From assembly GCA_002841545.1 (NCBI GenBank), contig PGZZ01000006.1, positions 62,001 to 126,000 on the forward strand: a stretch of DNA of 64,000 bases. Reading direction: 5' to 3'. The translations under genes and the position numbers were made by a program. The DNA comes from Firmicutes bacterium HGW-Firmicutes-16 (GTDB lineage: Bacteria > Bacillota > Clostridia > Oscillospirales > Oscillospiraceae). Shown piece after piece: positions 8,227 to 17,590 of the stretch (within the stretch, counting starts at the first letter, position 1; each line of letters starts with the position of its first letter). The notes under the pieces are model-generated. The model was not told the origin of the DNA. It did not search any database and was given only the letters and a program-made list of their open reading frames with translations.

Positions 8227-9441
8227 ATGCAGTATCGTTCCAATCCATACAGGTGGGTAGTTCTATTATCTGCCGTTCCTGTATTGGCAGTTACGCAAAT
8301 ATTCTGGCTGACCTTTTCGGCAATTTCACCCGAAGCAGTCGAGTTTTATCACACCTCCTCACTGAGCATCGCCTTTCTTTCTATGAGCTACATGATAGTA
8401 TACATTGTTATGATGATTCCGGCGTCCTTGCTGGCGGATAAAAAGGGCATGCGCGCAAGCTTCGTTCTGGGAGCTGTCATCACCGCTGTTTTTGGTCTGC
8501 TGCGCGGTTTTTGCGGTTCCAGTTTCACTCTTGTAGTGCTTGCACAAATGGGTCTGGCTGTAGCTCAGCCATTTCTCGTAAACCCCATTACAAAGCTTGC
8601 CGCAGTCTGGTTTCCCGTGGATGAACGCGCCACGGCTTCGGGCATTGCCTCAATTGCCGGATATCTCGGCATCATTGTCGCAATGGTTGCAACACCTTCG
8701 CTCTACCGTGATTTTTCGATGCCGGGAATGCTTAAAATATACGGATACATCGCCGTTGCCGCGGCACTGCTGGTTGTTGTTCTGTTAAAAGAAAAGCCGG
8801 AGATTCCGGCAGGACCGCGAGGAAATGTCGACGATAATTTCTCGCTTCGAAAGGTACCGGAGCTGAGGAAAAACCAAAACTTTGTCTTACTTCTTTTTGT
8901 CGTATTTATCGCGTTGGGTGTTTTCAATGCTCTTTTAACCTGCATATCTGATATGCTCAGTCCCAAAGGAATTTCCATAGATCAGTCTGGACTCATCGGG
9001 GGCATAATTATTGTCGCTGGACTTGTAGGCGGAGTCGTTATCCCGCTACTCTCCGACAAGCTGAAAAAGCGTCGCATTTTTCTGACTATCGCCGTTGCAA
9101 TGTCACTGCTTGGCATGGTGGGGCTATCCTATGTCAACAATTACACCGCACTGTTGGTTTTTGCTAGTATTACCGGCTTTTTCCTGATGGGTGCGGGCCC
9201 GATGATTTTCCAGTACGGCACAGAGCTTGCCTATCCAACTCCGGAGGGCACGGCTTACGGTCTGCTTATGGGTTCGGGTCAAGTCTCCGGTATCGTCTTT
9301 ATCCTGATGCTGTATCTTCTGCGCGCATCAGACGGTATGATGACAATACCCCTAACCGTGCTCATGGCACTTATGGCAGTTGCCTTCATTGTTTCACTTC
9401 GGGTAAAAGAATCAGTTTTGATTCAGGCTGAAGACAAATAA
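8227..9441 (+). CDS. Major facilitator superfamily transporter
   Basis: A 404-residue membrane protein with about 12 hydrophobic segments. The loop between segments 2 and 3 carries a recognisable MFS motif A form (ADKKGMR), and the second half repeats it as SDKLKKRR. The start at ATG 8227 follows GGAGATGGTTAATT. Its position directly after the flavin reductase suggests uptake or export of that enzyme's substrate or product. The specificity cannot be read. A strong terminator follows at 9471. Confidence 0.8.
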   Translation: MQYRSNPYRWVVLLSAVPVLAVTQIFWLTFSAISPEAVEFYHTSSLSIAFLSMSYMIVYIVMMIPASLLADKKGMRASFVLGAVITAVFGLLRGFCGSSFTLVVLAQMGLAVAQPFLVNPITKLAAVWFPVDERATASGIASIAGYLGIIVAMVATPSLYRDFSMPGMLKIYGYIAVAAALLVVVLLKEKPEIPAGPRGNVDDNFSLRKVPELRKNQNFVLLLFVVFIALGVFNALLTCISDMLSPKGISIDQSGLIGGIIIVAGLVGGVVIPLLSDKLKKRRIFLTIAVAMSLLGMVGLSYVNNYTALLVFASITGFFLMGAGPMIFQYGTELAYPTPEGTAYGLLMGSGQVSGIVFILMLYLLRASDGMMTIPLTVLMALMAVAFIVSLRVKESVLIQAEDK

Positions 9442-9470
9442 CGAAATCGGTTTTAGAAAACGAGAACAAC

Positions 9471-9505
9471 AAAACCCCTGTATTCGTCGAGAATACGGGG
9501 GTTTT
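9471..9505. terminator. Bidirectional intrinsic terminator
   Basis: A 15-bp stem with a 5-nt loop (AAAACCCCTGTATTC / GAATACGGGGGTTTT, one G-U pair). T tracts on both strands suit the convergent arrangement of the MFS gene (plus) and the small zinc-ribbon gene (minus). Confidence 0.85.
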
Positions 9506-9596
9506 GTTGTTAAAATGTCAGTTTAATCGGTTAGATGTAGCGATTCAGTTAAAGGAGACGATTTTAATATTGTAGCCGTTACTGCAGTCGGTATTT

Positions 9597-9836
9597 TTAT
9601 TTTTCGATGAGATCAAGTAACTTCGAAAATATTTGCCGATCTTTTCTGTAGCTAAGCACAGCGGCGATTCCGGCAATCAGAGTGACACCCGCGATTGTCC
9701 AAACCCACCATTTTTTGCATAAGGGCATTCTTGCTTTTTCTACATAATTCGAGGAGTCCGAGTTCTGAGTTACACCGTCTTCAGGACAAAAGTCCGAATC
9801 TTCAACAGTTTGCGAATTGCATTTTTCACAGCACAT
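9597..9836 (-). CDS. Small zinc-ribbon membrane protein
   Basis: A 79-residue protein, choosing the ATG at 9836 because AAGGAG lies 8 nt before it; an ATG six codons upstream (9854) is also in frame but less well placed. The N-terminus has a short zinc-ribbon-like motif (MCCEKCNSQT, then DFCPEDG), followed by a charged linker, one transmembrane segment (WWVWTIAGVTLIAGIAAVLS) and a short basic tail. It follows the TM2-domain gene by about 24 bp and is probably cotranscribed. Function unknown. Confidence 0.6.
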   Translation of the reverse strand: MCCEKCNSQTVEDSDFCPEDGVTQNSDSSNYVEKARMPLCKKWWVWTIAGVTLIAGIAAVLSYRKDRQIFSKLLDLIEK

Positions 9837-9859
9837 ATAAATTTCTCCTTTCATTATCC

Positions 9860-10255
9860 TTATGAACGATTTATTAAGGGTCTTCCGAAATTGTCAGTGA
9901 AGCTGCCGCAGGCAATCAAAATTACATCAATCAGCCACCCGATACCAAAGCAGCCGCCGGTCAATAACCATAAGATGCCGGTGCCGATTTTACCGCAGTA
10001 AAATCTATGTACGCCCAATCCACCCAGAAAGATGCAAAGCAGTAGCGCAACCAGCCAATCTTTCGGCGGATTATAATATGTGGCATTATTTGGAGAACTT
10101 GTTACTGTCGGCTCGCCGCAGCGAGGACAATAGCGCGTGTTATTATCAAAATACTGGCCGCATCTCGGACAGTAGCAATGTGGTATCGATGCACCGCAAT
10201 GAGTGCAAAACGTTGCGTTTGTTGGATTAGCAGTTCCGCAGTTTTTACAATCCAA
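9860..10255 (-). CDS. Zinc-ribbon TM2-domain membrane protein
   Basis: A 131-residue protein with a TTG start after AGGAGGATTTCAA. Two zinc ribbons are visible: CKNCGTANP with FCTHCGASIP, and CPRCGQYF with YCPRCGEP. They precede a TM2 domain of two membrane segments with the hallmark FLGGLGVHRFYCGKIGTGILWLLTGG and GIGWLIDVIL. TM2 proteins are widespread and of poorly known role; in bacteria they are often linked to surface or membrane stress. It forms a two-gene unit with the smaller zinc-ribbon protein downstream. Confidence 0.8.
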   Translation of the reverse strand: MDCKNCGTANPTNATFCTHCGASIPHCYCPRCGQYFDNNTRYCPRCGEPTVTSSPNNATYYNPPKDWLVALLLCIFLGGLGVHRFYCGKIGTGILWLLTGGCFGIGWLIDVILIACGSFTDNFGRPLINRS

Positions 10256-10386
10256 TTGAAATCCTCCTCCTATATTTATAGATAATAAAGATCTTACCGT
10301 TATAGCCTATATTACCATATACTAACGAATAGTCAATAAAAGAAGTATCCCGTAACTGTCGCTGAGATTTATGAAATGAAATAGAA

Positions 10387-10447
10387 ACAAAAAATAACCC
10401 GTATACAGAGCCTGAGCGAGGTCATCGTCCAGAGCTGTTATACGGGT
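10387..10447 (-). terminator. Terminator of the LysR gene
   Basis: On the minus strand a 9-bp outer stem (ACCCGTATA / TATACGGGT) encloses a partly paired interior and is followed by TATTTTTTGTTT. It lies about 90 bp beyond the stop of the LysR gene. The 10256-10534 gap otherwise shows no gene. Confidence 0.75.
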
Positions 10448-10534
10448 ACTTTCATTTCAAATTACTAATAAATAAAACTCTGTCAACCCACAGTTCGTGG
10501 CCGGTGAGAACGCTTTCCACACTGTTAACTGTTT

Positions 10535-11494
10535 TTATATACAGACCGGACCGCGATTCAAGGGTATAGGAGCGCTATTAGGCTTGAGCAAGTTTTCCAC
10601 CGGTGTGTTCTGAAAATAATTCACCACATATCGCTGAATATCCGCAAGATCTTTGCACTTCTCATCGTTGTGGGGTGTGCAGTAGTAAAGAAAAGCCCGT
10701 TCAGGGATAATTACCTTGCGCAGAACGATTTCCGGATTCGTAATTTTTGCGGCCATTGTCTGTGTAACGGGAGCAATTCCGATGCTTTCAGTCATGGAGT
10801 TAATAAAGTTCAAATTGTTGCTTGAAGATATGAGCACCCGAAGGTGTATACCGGTTTTTAGGCAAAAATAATCCATTATTCCTCTTACCGCATTTTCCGG
10901 AACGCCGGTAATTAGGTTTTCTCCGTCAAGACACTTGAAATCTATCGGTGCATTACCCACAGCAAGCGGGTGGCTTTTATGAACGGCAATATTCATTTCA
11001 CCTTCGATCAGAGAGGTGCATTTTATCAGCTTATTATCAAGAGGAGTAACAAGAAACGCCGCGTCAAGCTCTCCTTTAATAAGCTTTTGGATACAGGTGG
11101 CCTGCGACCATTCTTCGATTTCAAGATTGACCTTGGGATGCTGCTTTTGATAGTCAAACATAAAATCAGAGCTTAGGCTGTTCGTTACACCGTAAGCAAA
11201 GGCAACAGAATAAGAATTGCTGATCTTTTTCTTATAATCGTTAAGTGTGGACATAGTACACAAATACTCGTCATACATTTTCTTGTAATGAGAATACAAC
11301 AATTTGCAGACGGCTGTCGGTTCGACACCCGAATTTGAACGATTAAACAGTACCACACCCAGTTCGCTCTCAAGCGCCTGGATCTGGCGGCTCAGCCCCT
11401 GCTGAGAAATATAGAGTTTTTCACTTGCTTTCGAGATGTTTCGCTCCTGAAAAAGGTAAACGAAAGATTCAATGACTTTTAGCTGCAAGCTCAT
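10535..11494 (-). CDS. LysR-family transcriptional regulator
   Basis: About 319 residues. The N-terminal winged HTH is clear: LYISQQGLSRQIQALESELGVVLFNRS. The C-terminal periplasmic-binding-like effector domain follows from about residue 95 (GELDAAFLV, then NLITGVPENAV). Start: ATG 11494; a GTG two codons upstream is also possible. It is transcribed divergently from the fadN-dehydratase operon at 11857, the usual LysR arrangement, and the intergenic region carries a palindrome at 11559-11573. It is therefore the likely activator of that operon, responding to a pathway intermediate (inference). Confidence 0.85.
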   Translation of the reverse strand: MSLQLKVIESFVYLFQERNISKASEKLYISQQGLSRQIQALESELGVVLFNRSNSGVEPTAVCKLLYSHYKKMYDEYLCTMSTLNDYKKKISNSYSVAFAYGVTNSLSSDFMFDYQKQHPKVNLEIEEWSQATCIQKLIKGELDAAFLVTPLDNKLIKCTSLIEGEMNIAVHKSHPLAVGNAPIDFKCLDGENLITGVPENAVRGIMDYFCLKTGIHLRVLISSSNNLNFINSMTESIGIAPVTQTMAAKITNPEIVLRKVIIPERAFLYYCTPHNDEKCKDLADIQRYVVNYFQNTPVENLLKPNSAPIPLNRGPVCI

Positions 11495-11520
11495 CACCAC
11501 CCATTTATACTACCGTGTTT

Positions 11521-11549
11521 AATATACAATATTTTATTGTGGAAGTCCA
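11521..11549 (-). promoter_or_regulatory. Candidate promoter of the LysR gene
   Basis: On the minus strand TGGACT (11549-11544) and TATATT (11526-11521) are separated by 17 bp. The -10 matches 5 of 6 consensus bases and the -35 four of six. Confidence 0.45.
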
Positions 11550-11558
11550 TAAAAAAAT

Positions 11559-11573
11559 TGTGCAACAAGCACA
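11559..11573. promoter_or_regulatory. Inverted repeat, candidate LysR operator
   Basis: TGTGC-N5-GCACA, a perfect 15-bp palindrome in the divergent region between the LysR gene and the fadN operon, about 50 bp upstream of the predicted lysR start site. I found no convincing plus-strand promoter in the 356-bp region. Confidence 0.45.
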
Positions 11574-11719
11574 CCACTTTGTTGTAGATGCATTAAAAAT
11601 AGTTGTTTTACAAAGAGCGGCATACTCGGTAGCATAAAAGATGTGATTCGGGTGGCACAGTTAAAAGTTCTATAACCGGTATCTCTATTACATGGCCTTT
11701 ATTGCGACCGCTTAAGCAC

Positions 11720-11739
11720 ACGGACTTTGTCCGTTTTTT
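11720..11739 (+). terminator. Leader hairpin with T run upstream of fadN-like gene
   Basis: ACGGAC-TTT-GTCCGT followed immediately by a T tract, located in the untranslated leader about 120 bp before the fadN-like start. It has the form of a short intrinsic terminator and could attenuate the operon. Confidence 0.45.
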
Positions 11740-11856
11740 GCCGCTCACCGGAAGTAATGTGGATTATACAAGGCTTCCGTCGTGAATTTTTGAAATTCTG
11801 GCGCGGTTTTTGCGCTGAATTTAGAAAAAAACCAATAGAAGGAGAGAAGCAAACTC

Positions 11857-14199
11857 ATGGGTAAAATCGTTACAAAAGCATGTATCATCGGCTCTGGCGT
11901 TATGGGCGCAAACATTGCTGCATTACTGGCAAGCGTAGGAATGCAAGTAACACTTCTGGACATCGTTCCCTTTAACGGTCTTGACGAAAAGGAAAAGGCC
12001 GCCGGCTTAACCGAGGAAAGCCTCGAATTCCGCAATCGCCTTGTTAACGGCGCAGTCGCAAAGCTTCAAAAAGACAAGCAGATGCCTCTTTACAGCAAGG
12101 GCGCAATTAAGAACATCCGCGTTGGCAACACCACCGACAACCTTGATCTCATGGAAGATGCAGACTGGATTGTTGAAGTTGTCGTTGAGCGTCTTGACAT
12201 CAAAAAGAGCATTCTCAAGCAAATTGAAGCTCACGCCAAGGCCGACGCTATCATCAGCTCCAACACCTCCGGTGTCTCGATCACAAAGATCGTTGAGGAT
12301 ATGGATGATAGCTTCAAGGCTCGTTTCATGGGAACACATTTCTTCAATCCTCCCCGCTGGATGGGACTGTTCGAGATGATCCCCACAAAGTGGACCTCCA
12401 AGGAAACCCTTGAGACCATGGCACATGTGGGTGGCGACATTCTGGGCAAGACCTGTGTCTATGCAAAGGACACGCCCAACTTTGTCGGCAACCGAATCGG
12501 CTGCTTCGGCGCGGCTCAGGTCATGCAGCTCACCGAGAAGTATGACTATGACCTTGCAACCGTTGACTACATAACAGGACCCGTCATGGGACACCCGAAA
12601 TCCGCTACCTTCGGCACCGGCGACATGGTCGGTATGGATATCATCGCAAACGTTTCCAAGAACGTCATAGATTCCTCCAAGGACGAGAAGGAAATTGCGG
12701 AGTATACCATGCCCTCATACGTCATTGAGCTGATGGAGAAGGGCTTCCTCGGCAACAAGTCAAAGCAGGGCTTTTACAAAAAGGACGTACTTGACGGCAA
12801 GCGCGTCAAGTATCAGTTTAACTACAAGACCCACGACTATGACCTCATTGAGGACAAGGTTTCCCTTGACTCTGTTAAGGCGGCTTTAAAGTCTTCTAAC
12901 AAGTATGAAGTAATGGCATACGGCGAAGAGAAGGAAAATAAGTTCTTCTGGGATTGCGTAAAGGGCATCTGCCTATACAGCGCTAAGCTCGTTCCCGAAA
13001 TTGCCGATGACTTCCGAGAAATTGATAAGGCTATCCGCACCGGCTATAACTGGGAAGATGGTCCCTTCCAGATGTGGGACAAGGTTGGCGTACGCCGCGC
13101 TGTTGAGCGCATGCAAGCTGAAGGCGAAGTCGTTGCTCCGTGGGTGCTCGATATGCTCGCAAAGGGTCAGGAAACCTTCTATACGGCAGCTGACGCTAAG
13201 TGCCCCTATATCAGAATCAGCGAAATGAACGTTGTCAGCGAAAACGACGACTGCTCGCTCCGTGACCTCGGCGACGGCGTTCTCGGTCTCGAAATTCATT
13301 GCACAGGCAACGCAATCGGCGTTAATGTCGGTGACATCGTTTATGAGGCCATTGACAGAATGGACAGGGAAGACTGGAAGGGCATGGTCATCGGTAACGA
13401 AGGCAAGATGTTCTCCGCCGGTGCTGACCTTCTCACTATCTGGCAGATGGGCTGTGACAAGGAGTTCGATCAACTCGAGCAGCTTATCCGCAAGCTGCAG
13501 GGCGCAACGAGCGCAATGAGATATTCTAAGAAGCCCATTGTTGCCGCTCCCTTCGGACAGACTCTAGGCGGCGGCTGCGAAGTTATGATGCACTGCCCGA
13601 ATGCTGTTGCTTTCTCGGAAACATATTCCGGACTCGTTGAAGTCGGTGTTGGGCTCATCCCCGCCGGCGGCGGAACCACCGAGCTTACGCGCCGTCTGAT
13701 GGAACGTTGCTTCGGTGAAGCTAAAACCGATCGCTACAATGCTATTGCAACTGCATTCCAGTACATAGCTACTGCAAAAATGAACATGTCAGCATACGAA
13801 GCAATTGAAAACGGTTATCTTTCCAAGGGTACGATAGTCGAGATGACCAGAGAGAAGCTCGCCAGCATCGCAAAGCGTGAGGTTCTGACTCTGGCTGAGC
13901 GAGGCTATATGCCCCCCGTGAAGCAGACTGTCAAGGTTGTCGGCGAATTTGGCTACGGTATGCTTCTTGCCGGAATTGAAATGGCTCGCGGCAGCGGCCA
14001 GATGTCCGAGCATGATGAGTACATCAGCAAGTTTATCGCCCGCGCCATCACAGGCGGTGATCTGCCTTATGGCACCGAAGTGACGATTGACCAGCTCCAC
14101 GATATTGAATGCGAAGGCTTCCTGGCACTCGCAGGTACCGAAAAGACTCAGGATCGTATTATGGCTATGCTGACTAACGGCAAACCACTGCGCAACTAA
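11857..14199 (+). CDS. fadN: 3-hydroxyacyl-CoA dehydrogenase/enoyl-CoA hydratase fusion (FadN-like)
   Basis: A 780-residue bifunctional beta-oxidation enzyme in the FadN order, dehydrogenase first. NAD fold: [18 protein letters not shown]; catalytic His in THFFNPPRW; substrate-domain GNRIGCFG. The hydratase domain occupies about residues 455-690: KMFSAGADL forms the oxyanion hole, GGGCEVMM holds one catalytic Glu and [15 protein letters not shown] the other. It hydrates enoyl-CoA and oxidises the resulting 3-hydroxyacyl-CoA. Its length is near that of Bacillus FadN (about 790). GGAGAGAAGCAAACTC precedes the ATG. The thiolase gene follows after 14 bp, as in fadNA. Confidence 0.88.
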   Translation: MGKIVTKACIIGSGVMGANIAALLASVGMQVTLLDIVPFNGLDEKEKAAGLTEESLEFRNRLVNGAVAKLQKDKQMPLYSKGAIKNIRVGNTTDNLDLMEDADWIVEVVVERLDIKKSILKQIEAHAKADAIISSNTSGVSITKIVEDMDDSFKARFMGTHFFNPPRWMGLFEMIPTKWTSKETLETMAHVGGDILGKTCVYAKDTPNFVGNRIGCFGAAQVMQLTEKYDYDLATVDYITGPVMGHPKSATFGTGDMVGMDIIANVSKNVIDSSKDEKEIAEYTMPSYVIELMEKGFLGNKSKQGFYKKDVLDGKRVKYQFNYKTHDYDLIEDKVSLDSVKAALKSSNKYEVMAYGEEKENKFFWDCVKGICLYSAKLVPEIADDFREIDKAIRTGYNWEDGPFQMWDKVGVRRAVERMQAEGEVVAPWVLDMLAKGQETFYTAADAKCPYIRISEMNVVSENDDCSLRDLGDGVLGLEIHCTGNAIGVNVGDIVYEAIDRMDREDWKGMVIGNEGKMFSAGADLLTIWQMGCDKEFDQLEQLIRKLQGATSAMRYSKKPIVAAPFGQTLGGGCEVMMHCPNAVAFSETYSGLVEVGVGLIPAGGGTTELTRRLMERCFGEAKTDRYNAIATAFQYIATAKMNMSAYEAIENGYLSKGTIVEMTREKLASIAKREVLTLAERGYMPPVKQTVKVVGEFGYGMLLAGIEMARGSGQMSEHDEYISKFIARAITGGDLPYGTEVTIDQLHDIECEGFLALAGTEKTQDRIMAMLTNGKPLRN

Positions 14200-14213
14200 G
14201 GAGGGAGAATACA

Positions 14214-15410
14214 ATGAGTGAAATCAGAGAAGCTGTAATTGTAGCATACGGACGTAGTGCTATAGGTAGAGCAAAACGCGGCTCGCTAAAGGATACAAGG
14301 CCTGAAGCTTACGGCGGACAAGTACTTAAGGGCGTTCTTGCAAAGGTTCCTAGCCTTGACCCCAAGGACATTGATGATGTTATCCTCGGCTGCGCATTCC
14401 AGGAAGCGGAGCAGGGAAACAACGTTGCACGTTATGTCATGCTTAATGCCGGAATTCCTAACGAAGTTCCCGCGCAGACCGTTAACCGTTTCTGCTCCTC
14501 CGGCCTTCAGGCCATCGCCATGGGTGCAAACTCCATCATGGCAGGTCAGGCGGACGTTATCCTCGCCGGCGGAGTCGAGTCCATGTCCATGATTGCCATG
14601 GGCGGAAACCTTGCCACAACCGAAGTCGGTTTGGCACAGGCAGATCCTAAAGCATACACGCAGATGGGCATCACCGCTGAAAACATTGCGAAGAGATGCA
14701 ACATTACCCGCGAAGAACAGGATGTTTTTGGCCTCATGAGCCATAACCGCGCGGAGGCTGCTCAGACGGCGGGCAAGTTTGAAGACGAAATCATTCCCGT
14801 TGACGCAGTCAAGGTCAGAACCTTGAAGGACGGTAAGGTCGAGAAATACACCGAAATGTTTAACAAAGACGAAGGTATCCGCTACGGTCTGACCACGGCT
14901 GATATGCAGAAGCTTAAACCCGCCTTCATCCCCAAGGTCGGAACTGTCACCGCAGGAAACGCATCTCAGATGAACGATGCCGCTGCAGCAGTTGTTGTCA
15001 TGAGCCGCGAGAAGGCCGATGAGCTTGGACTCAAGCCCATTGCCAGATTCTTGAGCTTTGCTGTTGCAGGCTGCGAACCCGATTACATGGGTCTCGGCCC
15101 CATTTATGCAATTCCTAAGGCACTCAAGATTGCCGGTTTGACCATGGATGATATCGACGTATTCGAGCTCAACGAGGCATTTGCGTCTCAGGCTCTCGCG
15201 TGCGTCAAGGAGCTCGGACTTGAAAACCGTATGGACGATATTAACCCGCTGGGCGGCGGCATCGCTCTGGGTCATCCCCTCGGCTGCACAGGCGCATTTC
15301 TGACCTGCAAGCTCCTCTCCGAGCTTACACGCCGCGGCAAGAAACACGGTGTTGTCTCCATGTGCATAGGCGGCGGTATGGGCGCAGCAGGCATCTTCGA
15401 GATGTGCTGA
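14214..15410 (+). CDS. fadA: Acetyl-CoA C-acyltransferase (thiolase, FadA-like)
   Basis: A 398-residue thiolase with all three active-site elements: the nucleophile in [12 protein letters not shown] (about residue 89), NEAFA near 324 with [15 protein letters not shown] supplying the catalytic His, and the second Cys in [10 protein letters not shown]. It cleaves 3-ketoacyl-CoA to acetyl-CoA plus a shortened acyl-CoA, completing the spiral begun by the preceding fusion enzyme; it could also run in the condensing direction. AGGAGGGAGAATACA ribosome site. It is followed by a 194-bp gap holding a hairpin before the CooC-like gene. Confidence 0.9.
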   Translation: MSEIREAVIVAYGRSAIGRAKRGSLKDTRPEAYGGQVLKGVLAKVPSLDPKDIDDVILGCAFQEAEQGNNVARYVMLNAGIPNEVPAQTVNRFCSSGLQAIAMGANSIMAGQADVILAGGVESMSMIAMGGNLATTEVGLAQADPKAYTQMGITAENIAKRCNITREEQDVFGLMSHNRAEAAQTAGKFEDEIIPVDAVKVRTLKDGKVEKYTEMFNKDEGIRYGLTTADMQKLKPAFIPKVGTVTAGNASQMNDAAAAVVVMSREKADELGLKPIARFLSFAVAGCEPDYMGLGPIYAIPKALKIAGLTMDDIDVFELNEAFASQALACVKELGLENRMDDINPLGGGIALGHPLGCTGAFLTCKLLSELTRRGKKHGVVSMCIGGGMGAAGIFEMC

Positions 15411-15509
15411 GCTAACGAAAACTCATTTGTTAATCGAAGCTTTGAGAATATTAGTGCCAGCTGATACTTAAAGAACGATTTCCAATAGCTACTACTACCG
15501 CGAAGTTCC

Positions 15510-15556
15510 GTTGCTGGGTATCGTCGGAAATTCTCTCGCCGGTGATACCCGGCAAC
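15510..15556 (+). repeat. Hairpin between thiolase and CooC-like gene
   Basis: A 13-bp stem (GTTGCTGGGTATC / GATACCCGGCAAC, one G-U pair) with a 21-nt loop, without a T run. It probably stabilises the upstream transcript end or partly separates expression of fadNA from the downstream genes. Confidence 0.5.
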
Positions 15557-15604
15557 AACAATATTCGAAAGTAAAAACAATATCATGCATACCTAGGAGC
15601 TTAG

Positions 15605-16366
15605 ATGGAAAACACAGTTATTACCGTTGCTGGGAAGGGCGGAGTCGGAAAAACGTCAATTTCTGCCGCTATTGTGCGCGAGCTTGTAAAAAGCTATCCG
15701 GAATCACGGATTCTCGCAATCGATGCAGATCCGGCGGGTGGGCTTGCGACAGCACTCGACGTTGAAACAAAGCTCACGATAGACGATATTCGTAAGGCAA
15801 TAACTGCGTCGGGCGAGGGCAACAGGCAGAAGAAAAGAGCAATCGAGCTTTTAGGCGAGGTGCGCTTCCGCGTTATAGACGCAATGACCGAAAAAGATGG
15901 ATTTGCCTTTATCGCCGTAGGAAGACCCGAGGCGGCAGGCTGCTACTGCAGCATCAACGCCTATCTGAAAGAGGTCATCAGCATGTTTTCAGAAGGGTTT
16001 GATTATGTGGTGATTGATGGTGAGGCCGGTATTGAGCAGATAAACCGCAGGGTGATGGAGAAGGTAACGCATTTATTTCTTGTGACCGACCCCAGTAAAA
16101 AAGGTACTCAAGTTATTCAAACGATAAAAAAAGTGGCTGATGAGCTCGTCATGTATAAAAAGCTCGGTATAATAGTAAATCGCTTCAATGACGAGACACT
16201 AAAAAAGTACATAAACACGGGAAATATACCCGTGCTCGCATATATTCCGGATGACAAGGAACTCGCACTTTTCGATGCTCAGGGGAAGAATGTTATGGAG
16301 CTTCCGGACGACTCAAAATTGGTTTTAGGCGTTCGCAAGGCGCTTGAAGCTTTAGAAATCATTTAG
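15605..16366 (+). CDS. CooC/AcsF-type nickel-insertion-like ATPase
   Basis: A 253-residue SIMIBI-class P-loop ATPase. A deviant Walker A, AGKGGVGKTSIS, carries the signature lysine at residue 11; LAIDADPAGGL follows at about 37. Crucially it has the CxC motif GCYC (Cys113, Cys115) that CooC and AcsF use to dimerise around a metal ion, which distinguishes it from ParA/MinD proteins. Known CooC proteins drive nickel insertion into CO dehydrogenase or acetyl-CoA synthase. No catalytic CODH/ACS gene is in view; instead the next genes encode 2-hydroxyacyl-CoA dehydratase-type subunits, 14 bp away. It may help build their metal cluster or that of the acetyl-CoA-synthase-like protein at 20125 (inference). 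Confidence 0.75.
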   Translation: MENTVITVAGKGGVGKTSISAAIVRELVKSYPESRILAIDADPAGGLATALDVETKLTIDDIRKAITASGEGNRQKKRAIELLGEVRFRVIDAMTEKDGFAFIAVGRPEAAGCYCSINAYLKEVISMFSEGFDYVVIDGEAGIEQINRRVMEKVTHLFLVTDPSKKGTQVIQTIKKVADELVMYKKLGIIVNRFNDETLKKYINTGNIPVLAYIPDDKELALFDAQGKNVMELPDDSKLVLGVRKALEALEII

Positions 16367-16380
16367 ACAGGGGTGTTAGA

Positions 16381-17589
16381 ATGAAGGATTTACAGCATCT
16401 GTACTACTTCGAGAATCTGCTGACGGAAGCCAATAATGAGCTGGTCAGACAGGCAAAGGACGAGGGCGGTATTGCCTTGGGCTATACCTGTTATCATATG
16501 CCGGAGGTGCTTCTTAATCTCGGAAAATGCTTCTCCGTAAGGCTCAGAGCGCCGAGAACCGGCTCCATGGAACTTGCAACCTATTACATGTCCAACGCTA
16601 CCTGCGAGTATGCCAGAGCGCTTCTCGAAAGAGGGCTCGAAGGCGGCTACAAATTTCTCGATGCTATGGCGGGGGTTGATGCTTGCGAGTGCATGAACCG
16701 CAGTATGGAGAATATGGAGCTTCTTGGCACAAGTGACCCGGAAAAAAAATGCTTCTTCTGGTGCAATATGGAGGTACCAACCTCCGATAATGAGGACTGC
16801 GTTAAGCAAGTCGTCGAACAAGTTAGCCGCAAAGTATTAAAACCTCTGCATGAAAATTACGGTGTAGACGTCTCGGACGGCGAAATCCGCGAAGCGGTCG
16901 CAGAGCACAATGAGGTTTGCCGGCTTATCACCGAAATTGGAGACTTCCGTAAGCTCGATAACCCTCCGATTACTGGCTATGAGTTCCACATACTTACACT
17001 AATAAGTTATACCTGTCCCCACTACCTAATAATCAAAAAACTCCGCGAAACTCTTGAGGAGCTTAAAACCCGCGAGCCGGACAAGAAGAAAAACTTCCGC
17101 ATAAAGGTTGTTCTTGTCGGCTCTGAAATAGACGACCCCGAGCTTGTATCCCTTATCGAGGAGAGCGGAGCTCTAGTCGTTGCGGATCGCTTCTGTTACG
17201 GCAGCTTTCCCGGCCGACAGGAAATTATCCTGAAAGACGAAGAGCCAGCGCTAACACAGGTGTGCCGCCAGTACCTTGAGAGTACCCTTTGCGCTCGCCA
17301 CACGGCTCAGCACAAGGTTCAAAAGCGACTCGATTTCGCAGCGCAGCTGAAAGATGAGTACAACGCCGACGGAATAATCTATGAGCAGATAAAATTCTGC
17401 ACTTACTGGTCTTACGAGCGGGCGCTTGCAAGCCACGTCATGCAAAACGAGTACGGCATTCCGACTCTCTCAATTGACCGACCGTATATGTCAAGAACAT
17501 CAGGGCAGCTCCGTACGCGTGTTCAAGCCTTCGTCGAGAGTATTGAAATAAAGAAAATCAAGGCAAAAAGAGAAAAGGGGGTGGAGTAG
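16381..17589 (+). CDS. 2-hydroxyacyl-CoA dehydratase/benzoyl-CoA reductase family subunit (HgdB-like)
   Basis: A 402-residue member of the HgdB/FldC/BcrB family. Hallmarks are GYTCYHMPEVL (Cys37), ATCEYARALLERGLEGG (Cys75), DACECMNR (Cys102/104) and IKFCTYWSYE (Cys340). These fit the ligands of a 4Fe-4S or double-cubane cluster. It is unusually cysteine-rich (14 Cys). Family enzymes are reduced by an ATP-driven activator and then dehydrate 2-hydroxyacyl-CoA or reduce aromatic CoA esters; the activator gene lies at 19168. It starts 14 bp after the CooC-like gene and 1 bp separates it from the next subunit. The substrate is not identifiable from sequence. Confidence 0.8.
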   Translation: MKDLQHLYYFENLLTEANNELVRQAKDEGGIALGYTCYHMPEVLLNLGKCFSVRLRAPRTGSMELATYYMSNATCEYARALLERGLEGGYKFLDAMAGVDACECMNRSMENMELLGTSDPEKKCFFWCNMEVPTSDNEDCVKQVVEQVSRKVLKPLHENYGVDVSDGEIREAVAEHNEVCRLITEIGDFRKLDNPPITGYEFHILTLISYTCPHYLIIKKLRETLEELKTREPDKKKNFRIKVVLVGSEIDDPELVSLIEESGALVVADRFCYGSFPGRQEIILKDEEPALTQVCRQYLESTLCARHTAQHKVQKRLDFAAQLKDEYNADGIIYEQIKFCTYWSYERALASHVMQNEYGIPTLSIDRPYMSRTSGQLRTRVQAFVESIEIKKIKAKREKGVE

Positions 17590-17590
17590 C

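Noticed and set aside
8145-8441. Separate small gene before the MFS gene
   Set aside because: It overlaps the MFS start in another frame; the MFS frame explains the region.
10397-10447. Riboswitch or T-box candidate
   Set aside because: It lies downstream of the LysR stop on the minus strand and has a simple stem plus T run, so a terminator explains it.
15605-16366. ParA/MinD partitioning ATPase
   Set aside because: The GCYC metal motif and operon context fit CooC/AcsF, and no partition partner is present.
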